Source of the DNA: JAJXWB01 sp047605445
GTDB lineage: Bacteria; Pseudomonadota; Alphaproteobacteria; Rhizobiales; Beijerinckiaceae
Length of the DNA: 64,000 bases
Assembly (NCBI GenBank): GCA_047605445.1
Contig: JASGFP010000003.1
Span: forward strand, 17,251 to 81,250
Direction: 5' to 3'
The translations under genes and the position numbers were made by a program. The notes below the pieces were generated by a model. The model saw only the letters and a program-made list of their open reading frames with translations. It was not told the DNA's origin and made no database searches. Positions 52,854 to 61,675 of this stretch are shown here, piece by piece (positions within the stretch are counted from its first letter, which is position 1; the number at the start of each line of letters is the position of its first letter).

Positions 52854-54218
52854 ATGCTTGCCTTGATCGTCGAAAGAGCGGGCCACAGAGTATGGGATCG
52901 CGCAATGGCTGGAGAGGGGGCCTGCTTGGGCGGTTTTTTCTCGCCTTCCGAGGCATCCAACCGCCGACGCGCCCTGAACGCCTCGGCGGGCGCCGCGTCC
53001 CATGCGCCGCCTTTCGAATATGTGCTGTTCGCGCTGGCGCTCGCAGGCCTCGCCGCTGGCGCGGTCGCGATTGCGTTGGGATATCTGGATACGCCGACCG
53101 CAAAACTGGTGGTCGGCGACTGGTATCTGCTGACGTCCGGCCTGATCATCGTGGCGGCGGCAGGATCGCAGCCACGCAGGATCCTGTCGACGGCGGCGCT
53201 CGCGGGGCTTCTGGCGGCGGCCCTTTATCTTCCGCTCAAACTGGCCGGCGTTTCCGTCGCGCCGAAGTCCTATGTGAAGGCGGGCGTCGCGCTCGCATCG
53301 ACCGCGGCGATGGCCGCGCAATTCGGCGTCGGCTTGCGCAGCGGACGCGGCTGGCGCGACAATCGCGACCTCGCCGTCGCGTGTTTCGCCGTCGCGCTTG
53401 TCGTCACGCCGCTGATGTCGGGCTGGGGAATCCAGATCAGCGCCGCCATTCCGCAGACGTTCGATGCGACCGCATTGCGCATGGACGATGCTTTCGGCTT
53501 CCGCGCGCCGGCCTGGCTGAGAGACCACGTTTCGGCCTCCGGCGCGGTCAGCTATCTCGTCTTCCACGTTTACATTTCGATCAGTCTCGCCATGGTCGGC
53601 TACGACCTTCTCGCCGGCGACACGCGAGACTGGCGCATGACGAAACTGATGCTGGTCTCGTCCCTGCTCGGCTTCGTCGCCTATTTCATCGCACCGACGG
53701 TGGGCGTCGCCTATTTCGAGGGCTATGACGGTTCCCGCGCATTGCAGGACATCGTCGCGCAAACGAGCGCTGCGGCGGCCAGCCTGCCGCGCAACGCCAT
53801 GCCATCGCTGCACACGACATGGGGCGCGATGCTGATCGTCACCGCCCTCGCCCAGCCCGCCGCAGGCCCGTGGCGCGGCGCAATCGCCGCTCTCTACGTC
53901 GTCTACGGCCTTCTCACGATCTGCGGCGCGCTGACGTCCGGCGATCACTACCTGATCGACTGCATCGTCGCGCTGCCGTTCGCGGCCTCTATCCTTCTTT
54001 CATTCGAGGATGCCGAAACGCGCGCGCGCAGCGGCTTCCAGCCGTGCTTCATTGCGGGCGTCTTCCTGTTTGCGGCGTGGATCGCCATGTTGCGCATCGG
54101 CGGCGATCTGATCGGCCCGCCGCTTGTTCTCGCCATGTCGGCCGCCAGCATCGCGCAGTTCGCGGCGACGGGCGTTCTCCTGCGCAACGCGCGCCGGTCG
54201 GCGCCCGGCTGGACCTGA
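52854..54218 (+). CDS. PAP2-type membrane phosphatase
   Basis: The 454-residue protein has about ten membrane segments. The PAP2 motifs are present: PRNAMPSLHTTWG (PSxH with its conserved His) and SGDHYLIDCIVALPF. It belongs to the inositol phosphorylceramide synthase-like PAP2 branch, which removes or transfers phosphate from lipid carriers in the inner membrane. ATG at 52854 gives the full protein; ATG at 52905 is an alternative. The first 45 residues are polar and cytoplasmic. Confidence 0.85.
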   Translation: MLALIVERAGHRVWDRAMAGEGACLGGFFSPSEASNRRRALNASAGAASHAPPFEYVLFALALAGLAAGAVAIALGYLDTPTAKLVVGDWYLLTSGLIIVAAAGSQPRRILSTAALAGLLAAALYLPLKLAGVSVAPKSYVKAGVALASTAAMAAQFGVGLRSGRGWRDNRDLAVACFAVALVVTPLMSGWGIQISAAIPQTFDATALRMDDAFGFRAPAWLRDHVSASGAVSYLVFHVYISISLAMVGYDLLAGDTRDWRMTKLMLVSSLLGFVAYFIAPTVGVAYFEGYDGSRALQDIVAQTSAAAASLPRNAMPSLHTTWGAMLIVTALAQPAAGPWRGAIAALYVVYGLLTICGALTSGDHYLIDCIVALPFAASILLSFEDAETRARSGFQPCFIAGVFLFAAWIAMLRIGGDLIGPPLVLAMSAASIAQFAATGVLLRNARRSAPGWT

Positions 54219-54257
54219 TCGCGCATTTGTCCGATCTTCCCTTCAATGGAGGACGGC

Positions 54258-54719
54258 ATGGGCGCGGAAAAACGGATCGTCGAACTCGGACTGCAACTGC
54301 CGCCGCCGGCCCGGCCCGCGGGCAATTACGTGCCGTTCAAGCGCACGGGCAATCTGCTGCTGCTCTCGGGGGTCGGCCCGCACAAGCCGGATGGAACGTT
54401 CATCGCCGGCATTGTCGGCGACGATCTTTCGGTCGAGGAAGGATATAACGCCGCGCGGCAATGCGGGCTGGTGCTGCTCGCCAACATGCGCGCCGCGCTC
54501 GGTTCGCTCGATCAGGTCGCCTCGGTGGTGAAAGTGCTCGGCATGGTCCATTGCGGGCCAGACTTCGGCAAGCAGCCGGAAGTCATCAACGGCTGCACGG
54601 ATCTCTTCGTCGAGGTCTTCGGCGACGCCGGCCGGCCGTCGCGGTCCGCAGTCGGCATGATCGCGCTGCCGCGCGGCATTGCGGTGGAGATCGAGGCGAT
54701 GGTGGAAGTGAAGGTGTGA
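54258..54719 (+). CDS. ridA: RidA family protein
   Basis: The 153-residue protein has the YjgF/RidA fold pattern: LLLSGVGPHKPDG, NAARQCGLVLLANMRAALGS and SVVKVLGMVHC. The catalytic Arg of classical RidA corresponds to R in PSRSAVGM. Classical RidA hydrolyses reactive enamine/imine intermediates; longer members differ. I chose ATG 54258 because GGAGGA (54248-54253) precedes it; an upstream ATG (54246) overlaps the ribosome site. It overlaps the next gene by 4 bases (GTGA). Confidence 0.85.
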   Translation: MGAEKRIVELGLQLPPPARPAGNYVPFKRTGNLLLLSGVGPHKPDGTFIAGIVGDDLSVEEGYNAARQCGLVLLANMRAALGSLDQVASVVKVLGMVHCGPDFGKQPEVINGCTDLFVEVFGDAGRPSRSAVGMIALPRGIAVEIEAMVEVKV

Positions 54720-56062
54720 GACGTTTGCGGTTCCTCGTCGCCTTCATCGCGGCGCTGGTTCTTGCGCCGCAGTCGGCCTGGTGCTGGAGCAATCACGGAC
54801 TTCTTACGTATTGGGCGTTCAAGGAAACGCCGGAAGTCGCCGCCGCGCCGGATGTGACGGCCGAGCCGCTCGACGCCTTCCTCCGCGAGCAGGAACAGGC
54901 GGTCGCCGATCTTCTCGTTGCGCAGGAGACATGGGCGCGCGCCAACGTCCCCACCTATCCGCCGCGGCCCGACGAACTCGCGTTCGCGCCAGATCCCTCG
55001 CGCGACGCGGCGGCGCGGCAGCGGGCCTTTTCCGAAGCGTTGCGCATTGCCTCCGACACGCGCTTCGCGCTGTTCACGCAGGCGCTGCCGGGCGTCGCGC
55101 CAGATGCGGCGCGCCCGATGCGCTTCAGCGAGGTCAGCACGCTGCGCGAGCCGGCCTTTTCGATGATGCGCTTCTATCGTCTCGAGCCCGGCGAAAAGGT
55201 TTCCGCGCTCACCGTGCTCGCCTCGAGCGCTGACGAGCCGGATTTCGGCGTCGACATCAATTGCTGGGAGGACAGTCCCTCTGAATGGGGCAAGCGCTAC
55301 AGGCTTGGCAAGCTGCCGTTCGGCAATCCGGCGCTCGACTTCAACACGCAGGCGCCCTTTCACATGGGCTTCTATCATCAGTCGTGGCTGATATATCGCG
55401 CCGCGCCTTTCGTCGCGCGCACCTATCCGACCTTGCGCGTGCATCAGTTCACGGGGCTGTCGCGCCTCGCCTTCCGCACGGGCCACGCCTATTGGGGCTG
55501 GCGCTTCGCCGCGATGGCGATGCACTACGTGCAGGATCTGACGCAGCCCTATCACGCGAGTCTGCTGCCCGGCGTCTCGACCGCGCGCATGATCGCGATC
55601 AATTCCGCCGACATGCTCGGCTGGCATGGGCCGAAGAACGCGATGATCGTGCTGGCCTCCAACCGCCATCTCGCGCTCGAACGCTACGAGGCGCTGCTGA
55701 TCTCGCGCGACACGGCGGCCGGCGGCAAGAGCCCGCTGATCGAGGCCGCGCAGGCGCGCGCGCGGGACGCCGTCTATCCGGCATGGTCCGACGCCTATCT
55801 GCGCGATGTGTTGACGCGCGAGAGTTTCGATTTCGGCGAGCGGCTGAACGCCGCGCTGCTGAAGGCCTTCCCTTCGAAATACGTCGACGATCCCTCTTAC
55901 GATTTCGGCGCGTCGGGCGGTAGCGGCGAACTGATCGCGGAGGTCGCGCGACGCAGGCCGGAGGAGCGTGCGGATATGGACCGCGTGATCGACGAATTGA
56001 TCGGCCATTTCGGCGCGCACAGCCGCAACCTGGTGCGGGCGATCGGTGTGGCGCGGGAGTGA
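54716..56062 (+). CDS. Exported S1/P1-type zinc hydrolase
   Basis: The 448-residue protein has a signal peptide ending near SAWC; the mature N-terminus WSNHG gives a Trp at position one, which is a zinc ligand in S1/P1 nucleases and phospholipase C. The motif HYVQDLTQPYH supplies further zinc ligands, and RTGHAYWGWRF contains another His. The family hydrolyses phosphodiesters in nucleic acids or lipids outside the cytosol. GTG 54716 overlaps the ridA stop. Which substrate it uses is uncertain. Confidence 0.75.
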   Translation: MRRLRFLVAFIAALVLAPQSAWCWSNHGLLTYWAFKETPEVAAAPDVTAEPLDAFLREQEQAVADLLVAQETWARANVPTYPPRPDELAFAPDPSRDAAARQRAFSEALRIASDTRFALFTQALPGVAPDAARPMRFSEVSTLREPAFSMMRFYRLEPGEKVSALTVLASSADEPDFGVDINCWEDSPSEWGKRYRLGKLPFGNPALDFNTQAPFHMGFYHQSWLIYRAAPFVARTYPTLRVHQFTGLSRLAFRTGHAYWGWRFAAMAMHYVQDLTQPYHASLLPGVSTARMIAINSADMLGWHGPKNAMIVLASNRHLALERYEALLISRDTAAGGKSPLIEAAQARARDAVYPAWSDAYLRDVLTRESFDFGERLNAALLKAFPSKYVDDPSYDFGASGGSGELIAEVARRRPEERADMDRVIDELIGHFGAHSRNLVRAIGVARE

Positions 56063-56066
56063 CGTC

Positions 56067-56135
56067 GGACCGCGAGCCTTCAGGCTCGCTTTTCCTCGTT
56101 GGCGAAACGAATGCGAGCCTGAACGCTCGCGGTCC
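56067..56135. repeat. Dispersed palindrome, copy 3
   Basis: Arms GGACCGCGAGCCTTCAGGCT.. (56067-56089) and ..GAACGCTCGCGGTCC (56113-56135) with a 23-base loop. It fills the space between the convergent hydrolase and serA genes and could stop transcription from both sides. Confidence 0.85.
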
Positions 56136-56136
56136 C

Positions 56137-57372
56137 TCAGAGCAGCCGTGTGCGGATCGTGCCGTCGATCTTGCCCATCTCGGCATAGACCTGCGCACGT
56201 TCCGCGCTGGCCCCATCGGCGTCGATCACGACATAGCCGATGTCGGCGTCGGTCTGGAGATATTGCGCCGCGATGTTGAGGTTGCGGCCGGCGAATATCT
56301 GGTTGAGGCGCGTCAGAACGCCGGGCGTATTGCGGTGAATGTGCACGAAACGCGTGCCGCCGACATGCGGCGGCAATTGCACCTGCGGAAAGCCGACCGC
56401 GCCGAATGTCGCGCCCGTGTCGGCGTAGTCCGCGAGCTTTTTCGCGACCTCTGAGCCAATGCGTTCCTGCGCTTCTTCCGTCGAGCCGCCGACGTGCGGC
56501 GTGAGAATGACGTTGGGCAGGCCCTGCAGGGGGGAGACGAATTTTTCCTTGTTGGAGCCGGGCTCGACGGGAAAGACGTCGATGGCCGCGCCGCGCAGAT
56601 GGCCGCTCTTCAGCGCCTCCGCCAGCGCATCGATATCGACCACGTCGCCGCGCGCGTTGTTGATGAGATAGGCGCCCTTCTTCATCGCGCGCAGATGTTC
56701 GGCGCGGATCATGTTGCGCGTCATCGGCGTGCCGGGGACGTGCAGCGAGACGACGTCGGAGACGGCCAGCAATTCCTCGAGCGTGTCGGTCGGCTCGACA
56801 TTGCCGCGGCGCAGCTTGTCGGTCATGTCGAAGAAGATCACGCGCATGCCGAAGGCTTCGGCGAGACCCGCGAGCTGGCTGCCGATATTGCCATAGCCGA
56901 CGATGCCCAGAACCTTGCCGCGCACCTCGAAGGCGTTGTCGGCGGTCTTTTCCCACGCGCCGGCATGTGCGCCGATGGATTTGGGGAAGATGTTGCGCAT
57001 CAGCATGACGATCTCGCCGATGACGAGTTCGGCGACCGAGCGCGTGTTGGAGAATGGCGCATTGAAGACGGGAATGCCGCGCTTGCGGGCGGCGGGAATG
57101 TCGACCTGGTTCACGCCGACGCTGAAACAGCCGATCGTCATGAGTTCCGGCGCAGCGGCCAGCACGTCGGCGGTGATCTTCGTGCGCGAGCGGATGCCGA
57201 GCACATGCGCGTCGGCGACCGCCTTGCGCAGATCGTCGCCGTCGAGCGCCTTGGACAGGCGTTCGACATTCGTGAACCCGGCGGCGGCAAACAGGTCTAT
57301 CGCTGTCTCGTTGATGCCTTCGAGCAGCAGTACGCGAAGGTCCTTGCGGTCGATCAGGGCGGTGTCGATCAT
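56137..57372 (-). CDS. serA: D-3-phosphoglycerate dehydrogenase
   Basis: The 411-residue enzyme has length and layout close to E. coli SerA (410): catalytic Arg (NARGDVV), Glu and His (PHVGGS), the NAD motif GYGNIG (about 155-160), and a C-terminal ACT domain (about residues 335-411, FVHIHRNTPGVL..). It starts serine synthesis from 3-phosphoglycerate. Serine feedback through the ACT domain is likely. The ATG at 57372 follows GGGAC. It is on the same strand as the alpha/beta hydrolase upstream, 20 bases apart. Confidence 0.95.
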   Translation of the reverse strand: MIDTALIDRKDLRVLLLEGINETAIDLFAAAGFTNVERLSKALDGDDLRKAVADAHVLGIRSRTKITADVLAAAPELMTIGCFSVGVNQVDIPAARKRGIPVFNAPFSNTRSVAELVIGEIVMLMRNIFPKSIGAHAGAWEKTADNAFEVRGKVLGIVGYGNIGSQLAGLAEAFGMRVIFFDMTDKLRRGNVEPTDTLEELLAVSDVVSLHVPGTPMTRNMIRAEHLRAMKKGAYLINNARGDVVDIDALAEALKSGHLRGAAIDVFPVEPGSNKEKFVSPLQGLPNVILTPHVGGSTEEAQERIGSEVAKKLADYADTGATFGAVGFPQVQLPPHVGGTRFVHIHRNTPGVLTRLNQIFAGRNLNIAAQYLQTDADIGYVVIDADGASAERAQVYAEMGKIDGTIRTRLL

Positions 57373-57392
57373 GTCTGTCCCGAGGGCTGGAG

Positions 57393-58430
57393 TCAGGCGG
57401 CGCGGCGGCGGGCGCCGAACAGTCGGCGCCACCATGGCGCATGGAAATTGTGGCGGGCCTCGTCGGCGGCGCGGCGCAGCGCTCCCGCCTCCTCGCGCCC
57501 TCCGGGAATGAAGGCGTCGAAAGCCGCCCAGAATTGCGCGCGGATCGCGTCGGTCTCCTGCAAGACTTCGTGCCGTGCGCCGGGCAGCAGGATCATGCGG
57601 CCGGCCTTCAGCCGGTTGGCGAAGCGGGCGATGGCGGGGATCGAGACGACACGATCGTCCGCGCCGACCACGATCAGGATCGGGGTGGCGGTGCGGCGCG
57701 GCAATTCGGGGTCGGCCAGCTTGCGGGTGATGCGCAGCGCCGCATTGATCCAGCCGATGGTGGGGCCGGCGACCGCGAGTTGCGGCGCGGCCTCGACGAT
57801 CGCGGCGTTGCGCGCATAACGGCGCGGGTCGGAGGTGAGATCGTTTCCCTCGAAGGGCTCGAGCATGCTGGAGCGGCGGCCCACGCCGGGGGCATAGGAC
57901 GCGCCGAGGCCGACCGCATCCGCGGCCTCGACGATCACGCGCGTCGACAGGCGCGCCGCACGTCCGGCGATCTCGATCATCGGCGCGATGAGCACGATCC
58001 GCTCGAATGGCGAGCGTCCTGCATAGGCTTGCGACAGCAGCGCCGCGCCGCCCATGGAGTGTGCGAGCGCATACCAGGGCCGCGGGCAGAGGAATTGCAG
58101 CACCTGCTTGCGCAGCGCCTCCAGATCGCGCTCGAACATGTCGAAATCGTCGATATGGCCCTTGTCGCGATCGGCCAGTTCGCGGACGGAAAGGCCCTGG
58201 CCGCGCCAGTCCATGGCGACGACGTTGAAGCCGCGTTCGACGAGTTCGCCAATCGTCTCGAAATATTTCTCGATGAATTCGCCACGCCCTGCGAACACGC
58301 AAACGGTCCCGAGCGATTCCGGCCCCGGCGACCAGCGCGCAATGCGCAGCAGCGCGCCATCCTCCGCGCCGACGGCTGAGAGCAGCGCGTCGGGCGGCAC
58401 GGGATTGTCAGGCGCGCCGATGAGTTCCAT
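57393..58430 (-). CDS. Alpha/beta hydrolase, lysophospholipase-like
   Basis: The 345-residue protein has the nucleophile elbow AHSMGG (Ser about 128), an oxyanion-region segment VFAGRGEFIEKY, the acid in VVGADDRVV and His in GARHEVLQE. The order and the MDWRGQG segment are those of monoacylglycerol lipase / lysophospholipase enzymes. The C-terminus is very basic (RRLFGARRRAA). It is probably transcribed with serA, but a metabolic link is not obvious. Confidence 0.85.
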   Translation of the reverse strand: MELIGAPDNPVPPDALLSAVGAEDGALLRIARWSPGPESLGTVCVFAGRGEFIEKYFETIGELVERGFNVVAMDWRGQGLSVRELADRDKGHIDDFDMFERDLEALRKQVLQFLCPRPWYALAHSMGGAALLSQAYAGRSPFERIVLIAPMIEIAGRAARLSTRVIVEAADAVGLGASYAPGVGRRSSMLEPFEGNDLTSDPRRYARNAAIVEAAPQLAVAGPTIGWINAALRITRKLADPELPRRTATPILIVVGADDRVVSIPAIARFANRLKAGRMILLPGARHEVLQETDAIRAQFWAAFDAFIPGGREEAGALRRAADEARHNFHAPWWRRLFGARRRAA

Positions 58431-58509
58431 TGCGCGACGTGCTTAGCGTGATTTGGTGGAAATTTCGACTCGCGCAGACATCTCGATCGCCTGCCTGTCC
58501 GTCCAATGG

Positions 58510-58611
58510 GCGACGCCAGATGTCATCCCATCCGTCGCGAAGCGGAGAGCCGGGATCGAGAGCCCGTTTCCATGCGCGGGGTCCCGGATCGGCCTCACGG
58601 CCGTCCGGGAC
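58510..58611. repeat. Palindrome with GTCCCGGA/TCCGGGAC arms
   Basis: A hairpin GTCCCGGATCGGCC..GGCCGTCCGGGAC (58581-58611) follows a segment with GTCATCCCA..GCCGGGATC. It is in the space between the hydrolase promoter and the end of the MFS gene. Its sequence recalls widely dispersed rhizobial repeats; only this copy is in the window. Confidence 0.6.
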
Positions 58612-58652
58612 GACGAGGTGTGGACGCGCCGGATGCGTCCGCTCCGGTTTTC

Positions 58653-59933
58653 CTACGCCACTTTCGCCTGCGTGGCGGTTCCGCTCGCCTGCAGCCGCGC
58701 GCGCTCGGTGTTTGGGCGCAGCAGCGCGAGGCCGATGATGCCGGACAGCACCAGGATCGCGCCGTTGATCTGGAAGCCCGCGAGGTAGCCGGCCATTTCG
58801 GAGGAGGCCCGCTGGATGACGCCACCCATTACCGCCGCCGAGAGAACGCCGGCGATCGTGTACAGGCCGCCGTAGATGGCGATGACCGCGCCGCGCTGGC
58901 GGGTCGGCGCGAATTCGCTGAGCATGGGCGGGCAGACGACGTAGATCGAGCCGCACAGGCCGGAACCGATCACGAGCAGGGCGATGAGCAGGCCGCGATC
59001 GTGAATGTAAGGCATGGCGAGCAGGATCAGGCCGCCCACGACGAGGGGCGCCGAGCCGAGAATGCCGCGCGCCTTTCGCGAATTGGCGCCGCGCGCCATC
59101 ATCCGTTGCGATATCCAGCCGGTGATGAGCACCACGCAGGCGCCGAAAACCCACGGCAGGATGGAAATCAGGCCCGCCTGGCTCTGGCTGAAGCCGAGGC
59201 CCTTGACGATGAAGGGCGTGAACCAGGTCAGTCCGATCGACAGCACCCAATAGGCGCCGAAGGTCGCCAGCACCGAGCCGACGAAGGTGGGCGTCAGGAG
59301 CAGGCGCGAATAGGGGTAGAAGGTCTGCGTCGTGGCCTTGGCTTCCTCCTCGCCGGTCAGCGGTCCTTCCTTGCCCATCATGAGCCAGAGCGCGACCCAG
59401 ATCAGGCCGACGACGCCCAGCGCGCCGAAGGCGTGGTGCCACGAGTAGTTGACGATCACCCAGTTGAGCGCGGGCACGGCGAGAATGACGCCGAAGGCCG
59501 AGCCCTGCGAGAGGATCGCGGTCGGCAGCGTACGCTTTTCGTCCGGGAACCATTTGTAGATGGCGTGGGCGGCGACCGAGAAGGCCGGGCCTTCGCCCGC
59601 GCCCAGGATGATGCGGCAGATCAGCAGCGTGGTGAAGCTGACCTCCCAGAACATCGGGAACTGGACAAGCGCCCAGACGATCGCCAGAACCAGCAGAACC
59701 AGACGCGCCTCGACCTTGTTGACGATGAAGCCGACGACGATGGCCGAGATGGAGAACAGAAAGAAGAAGGCCGAGCCGAGCAGGCCGAATTGCGCCGGCT
59801 GGAGCTTGAGATCGGTCATGATCGGCACGCCTGCGAGGCCGACGACGATCTTGTCCGCGAAATTCACGACCATGTAGAGGAACAGGAGCGCGGTGATCTT
59901 CCACGCGCCTTTCGGCGTCGGCTGTTCGGCCAT
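58653..59933 (-). CDS. MFS transporter, anion:cation symporter type
   Basis: The 426-residue protein has 12 membrane segments. GAGEGPAFSVAAHAIYKWFP after the fourth segment is the hallmark of the ACS branch, which takes up organic anions such as glucarate, galactonate and 4-hydroxyphenylacetate. The start ATG is 59933, with AAGGAAGG upstream. The transported anion is unknown. It is divergent from the small heat-shock gene. Confidence 0.88.
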   Translation of the reverse strand: MAEQPTPKGAWKITALLFLYMVVNFADKIVVGLAGVPIMTDLKLQPAQFGLLGSAFFFLFSISAIVVGFIVNKVEARLVLLVLAIVWALVQFPMFWEVSFTTLLICRIILGAGEGPAFSVAAHAIYKWFPDEKRTLPTAILSQGSAFGVILAVPALNWVIVNYSWHHAFGALGVVGLIWVALWLMMGKEGPLTGEEEAKATTQTFYPYSRLLLTPTFVGSVLATFGAYWVLSIGLTWFTPFIVKGLGFSQSQAGLISILPWVFGACVVLITGWISQRMMARGANSRKARGILGSAPLVVGGLILLAMPYIHDRGLLIALLVIGSGLCGSIYVVCPPMLSEFAPTRQRGAVIAIYGGLYTIAGVLSAAVMGGVIQRASSEMAGYLAGFQINGAILVLSGIIGLALLRPNTERARLQASGTATQAKVA

Positions 59934-60167
59934 GTGGCCCTTCCTTCTTGTTTCGTCCCGGGATGGCCCTGTTGCGCGAGCCTGAGCGTAGCTTGCCCGA
60001 TCCGCGCCTGTGCGCAAAGGATTTTTCGGGTGCGCCCTCTTGCGTGGGGAAAACGGGCGCCCAGATCAGGGACCGGCGCGGGCCAACCGGACGCGTCAAA
60101 CCCACCGGCGCCCTGTGGCCGGAAATTCCGGCGCGCGCGCCGCATGTCGCTCAATGAGGATATGCCC

Positions 60168-60623
60168 ATGCGTACATTCGATCTGTCACCTCTCTATCGT
60201 TCCACCGTCGGCTTCGACCGCCTCTTTTCGATGCTCGATCAGGCCGCGGGTTCCGAGCCCACCTCCTATCCGCCCTACAATATCGAGCGGACCGGCGAGA
60301 ACGCCTATCGCATCACCGTCGCGGTCGCGGGCTTCGCCGACAGCGAATTGTCGATCGAGGCGCGCGAGAACACGCTGACCATTCGTGGATCGAAGGCCGC
60401 CGTCGAAGGCGAACCGAAGAACGAAGTCCTCTACCAGGGGATCGCCGCGCGCGCCTTCGAGCGGCGCTTCCAGCTCGCCGATCACGTCCAGGCCACGGGC
60501 GCCAAGCTCGAGAACGGCCTGCTGCACGTCGATCTCGTGCGCGAGATTCCCGAAGCGCAGAAGCCGCGCCAGATCCCGATCGGCGACGCGCAGCCGCGCG
60601 TGGTCGAGGCCAAAGCCGCGTAA
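60168..60623 (+). CDS. Small heat-shock protein, Hsp20/IbpA type
   Basis: The 151-residue protein has an N-terminal region (TFDLSPLYRSTVGFDRLF) and the alpha-crystallin domain (about residues 38-125) with ENGLLHVDL, the conserved GxL-type motif, then a basic IXI-like C-tail (RQIPIGDAQ). It is an ATP-independent holding chaperone. ATG 60168 is chosen because GAGGA (60155-60159) lies 8 bases upstream; the ATG at 60162 is too close. No clear ROSE thermometer was seen in the leader. Confidence 0.9.
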   Translation: MRTFDLSPLYRSTVGFDRLFSMLDQAAGSEPTSYPPYNIERTGENAYRITVAVAGFADSELSIEARENTLTIRGSKAAVEGEPKNEVLYQGIAARAFERRFQLADHVQATGAKLENGLLHVDLVREIPEAQKPRQIPIGDAQPRVVEAKAA

Positions 60624-60646
60624 GCGGGCTGAGGCTGAAACGAGAA

Positions 60647-60672
60647 GGGCGCCTCGCGGGCGCCCTTTTTTT
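60647..60672 (+). terminator. Rho-independent terminator after the Hsp20 gene
   Basis: GGGCGCC/GGGCGCCC stem (60647-60665) followed by a run of seven T (60666-60672), ending 49 bases after the stop. Confidence 0.9.
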
Positions 60673-60689
60673 GTTTGCGGGCGCGACGT

Positions 60690-61577
60690 CTATCGCGCGG
60701 CGGGCTTCTCCGCCGCGTCCGGCGCCTTGGCCTGTGGCGCGACGGCCTGAACGCGCGGGCCGATGTCGTTGGGCTTGACTGGCGTCGCCTCCGGCGGTCT
60801 GGCCTCGGGCGTCAGCGCGGGCCTTTCGGTCGGCGCGGGTGTAGTGGGCGCCGCGGCCTGCTGGGGCGCGGGGGTCGGCTGAGGCGCGGGCTGCGCCGCG
60901 GCGTCCGGGGCCAGCGGGGTCTTGTCGGCAGGCTGCGGCGCAGCGGCGCTGGCTTTGGGCTGTTCAACGGGCTTGGCCGCGTCAACGGGCGCGGTCGCGA
61001 CGGGCTTTTCCGGTTCCGCCGGCTTTGCGGCTTCGACAGGCTTCGCCGCTTCAGCGGGTTTGGATGTTTCGACCGCCTGTGGCCGCGCGGCTGGCGTCGG
61101 CGGCTGCGGCGCTGTCACCGCCCGCGACGGCGGAGGGGTTTCGGGTTTGGACGCGGGTTCCGAGGCAGGCCGGCGCGTGGCTGTCTGCGCCGGCTTCTTG
61201 CGCTCGGGCCGGGCCTTGCGGGGCGCATCGCCTATATCGGCGCCGAGCGCGGTGCGGCGCAGCAACTCCCCGCTATAGCCGTCGATCACGAAACGGACGC
61301 GCTCGCCGCGGGCGTTTTCGCCGACGGCGACGATGCGCTCGCCGGCCAGACGCGGAGCTGCGACGAGCCTGAAGCCCTGCGCGGCGACGATCCGGCCGAC
61401 AGCGCGGGGCGGCAGGAAGCTGTCTTGAAGATCGTCCTCGTCCTGCATCATGTGCGGCGGACCGGCCCAGACGCCCCAGGGCATCGTCAATTGCGCCGAG
61501 GCGGGCGCGGCAGCGAGCGTCGCCGCGCCGAACGCGGCTGCGCCTGCCAGAAGGGCGAGCCTCAGAGGCTTGACCAT
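60690..61577 (-). CDS. Exported Pro/Ala/Lys-rich protein
   Basis: The 295-residue protein has a signal peptide (MVKPLRLALLAGAAAFGAAT.. ASA), a compact domain at about residues 50-115 (LPPRAVGRIVAAQGFRLVA and RVRFVIDGYSGELLRR, PepSY-like), and a long low-complexity tail of Pro, Ala, Lys and Glu with KPAEAAKPVEAAKP-like repeats. Such tails span the periplasm or bind the cell wall. No function is assigned. It ends 18 bases from the Hsp20 terminator. Confidence 0.7.
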   Translation of the reverse strand: MVKPLRLALLAGAAAFGAATLAAAPASAQLTMPWGVWAGPPHMMQDEDDLQDSFLPPRAVGRIVAAQGFRLVAAPRLAGERIVAVGENARGERVRFVIDGYSGELLRRTALGADIGDAPRKARPERKKPAQTATRRPASEPASKPETPPPSRAVTAPQPPTPAARPQAVETSKPAEAAKPVEAAKPAEPEKPVATAPVDAAKPVEQPKASAAAPQPADKTPLAPDAAAQPAPQPTPAPQQAAAPTTPAPTERPALTPEARPPEATPVKPNDIGPRVQAVAPQAKAPDAAEKPAAR

Positions 61578-61675
61578 GAAAACTCCTTCGTCGCGAAAGC
61601 GGACGGCCTAACCTTCTGACCAAATGCGGACAGAAAGGGGCGTCATCCGCGCGGATTGACGGCGGGCGGCGAAAA

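Noticed and set aside
54512..57442. 976-codon minus-strand frame opposite the zinc hydrolase and shifted from serA
   Set aside because: Antisense or out-of-frame reading of two clear genes.
58506..60167. Extension of the Hsp20 frame upstream through the MFS gene
   Set aside because: The Hsp20 start is set by GAGGA before 60168; the rest is antisense.
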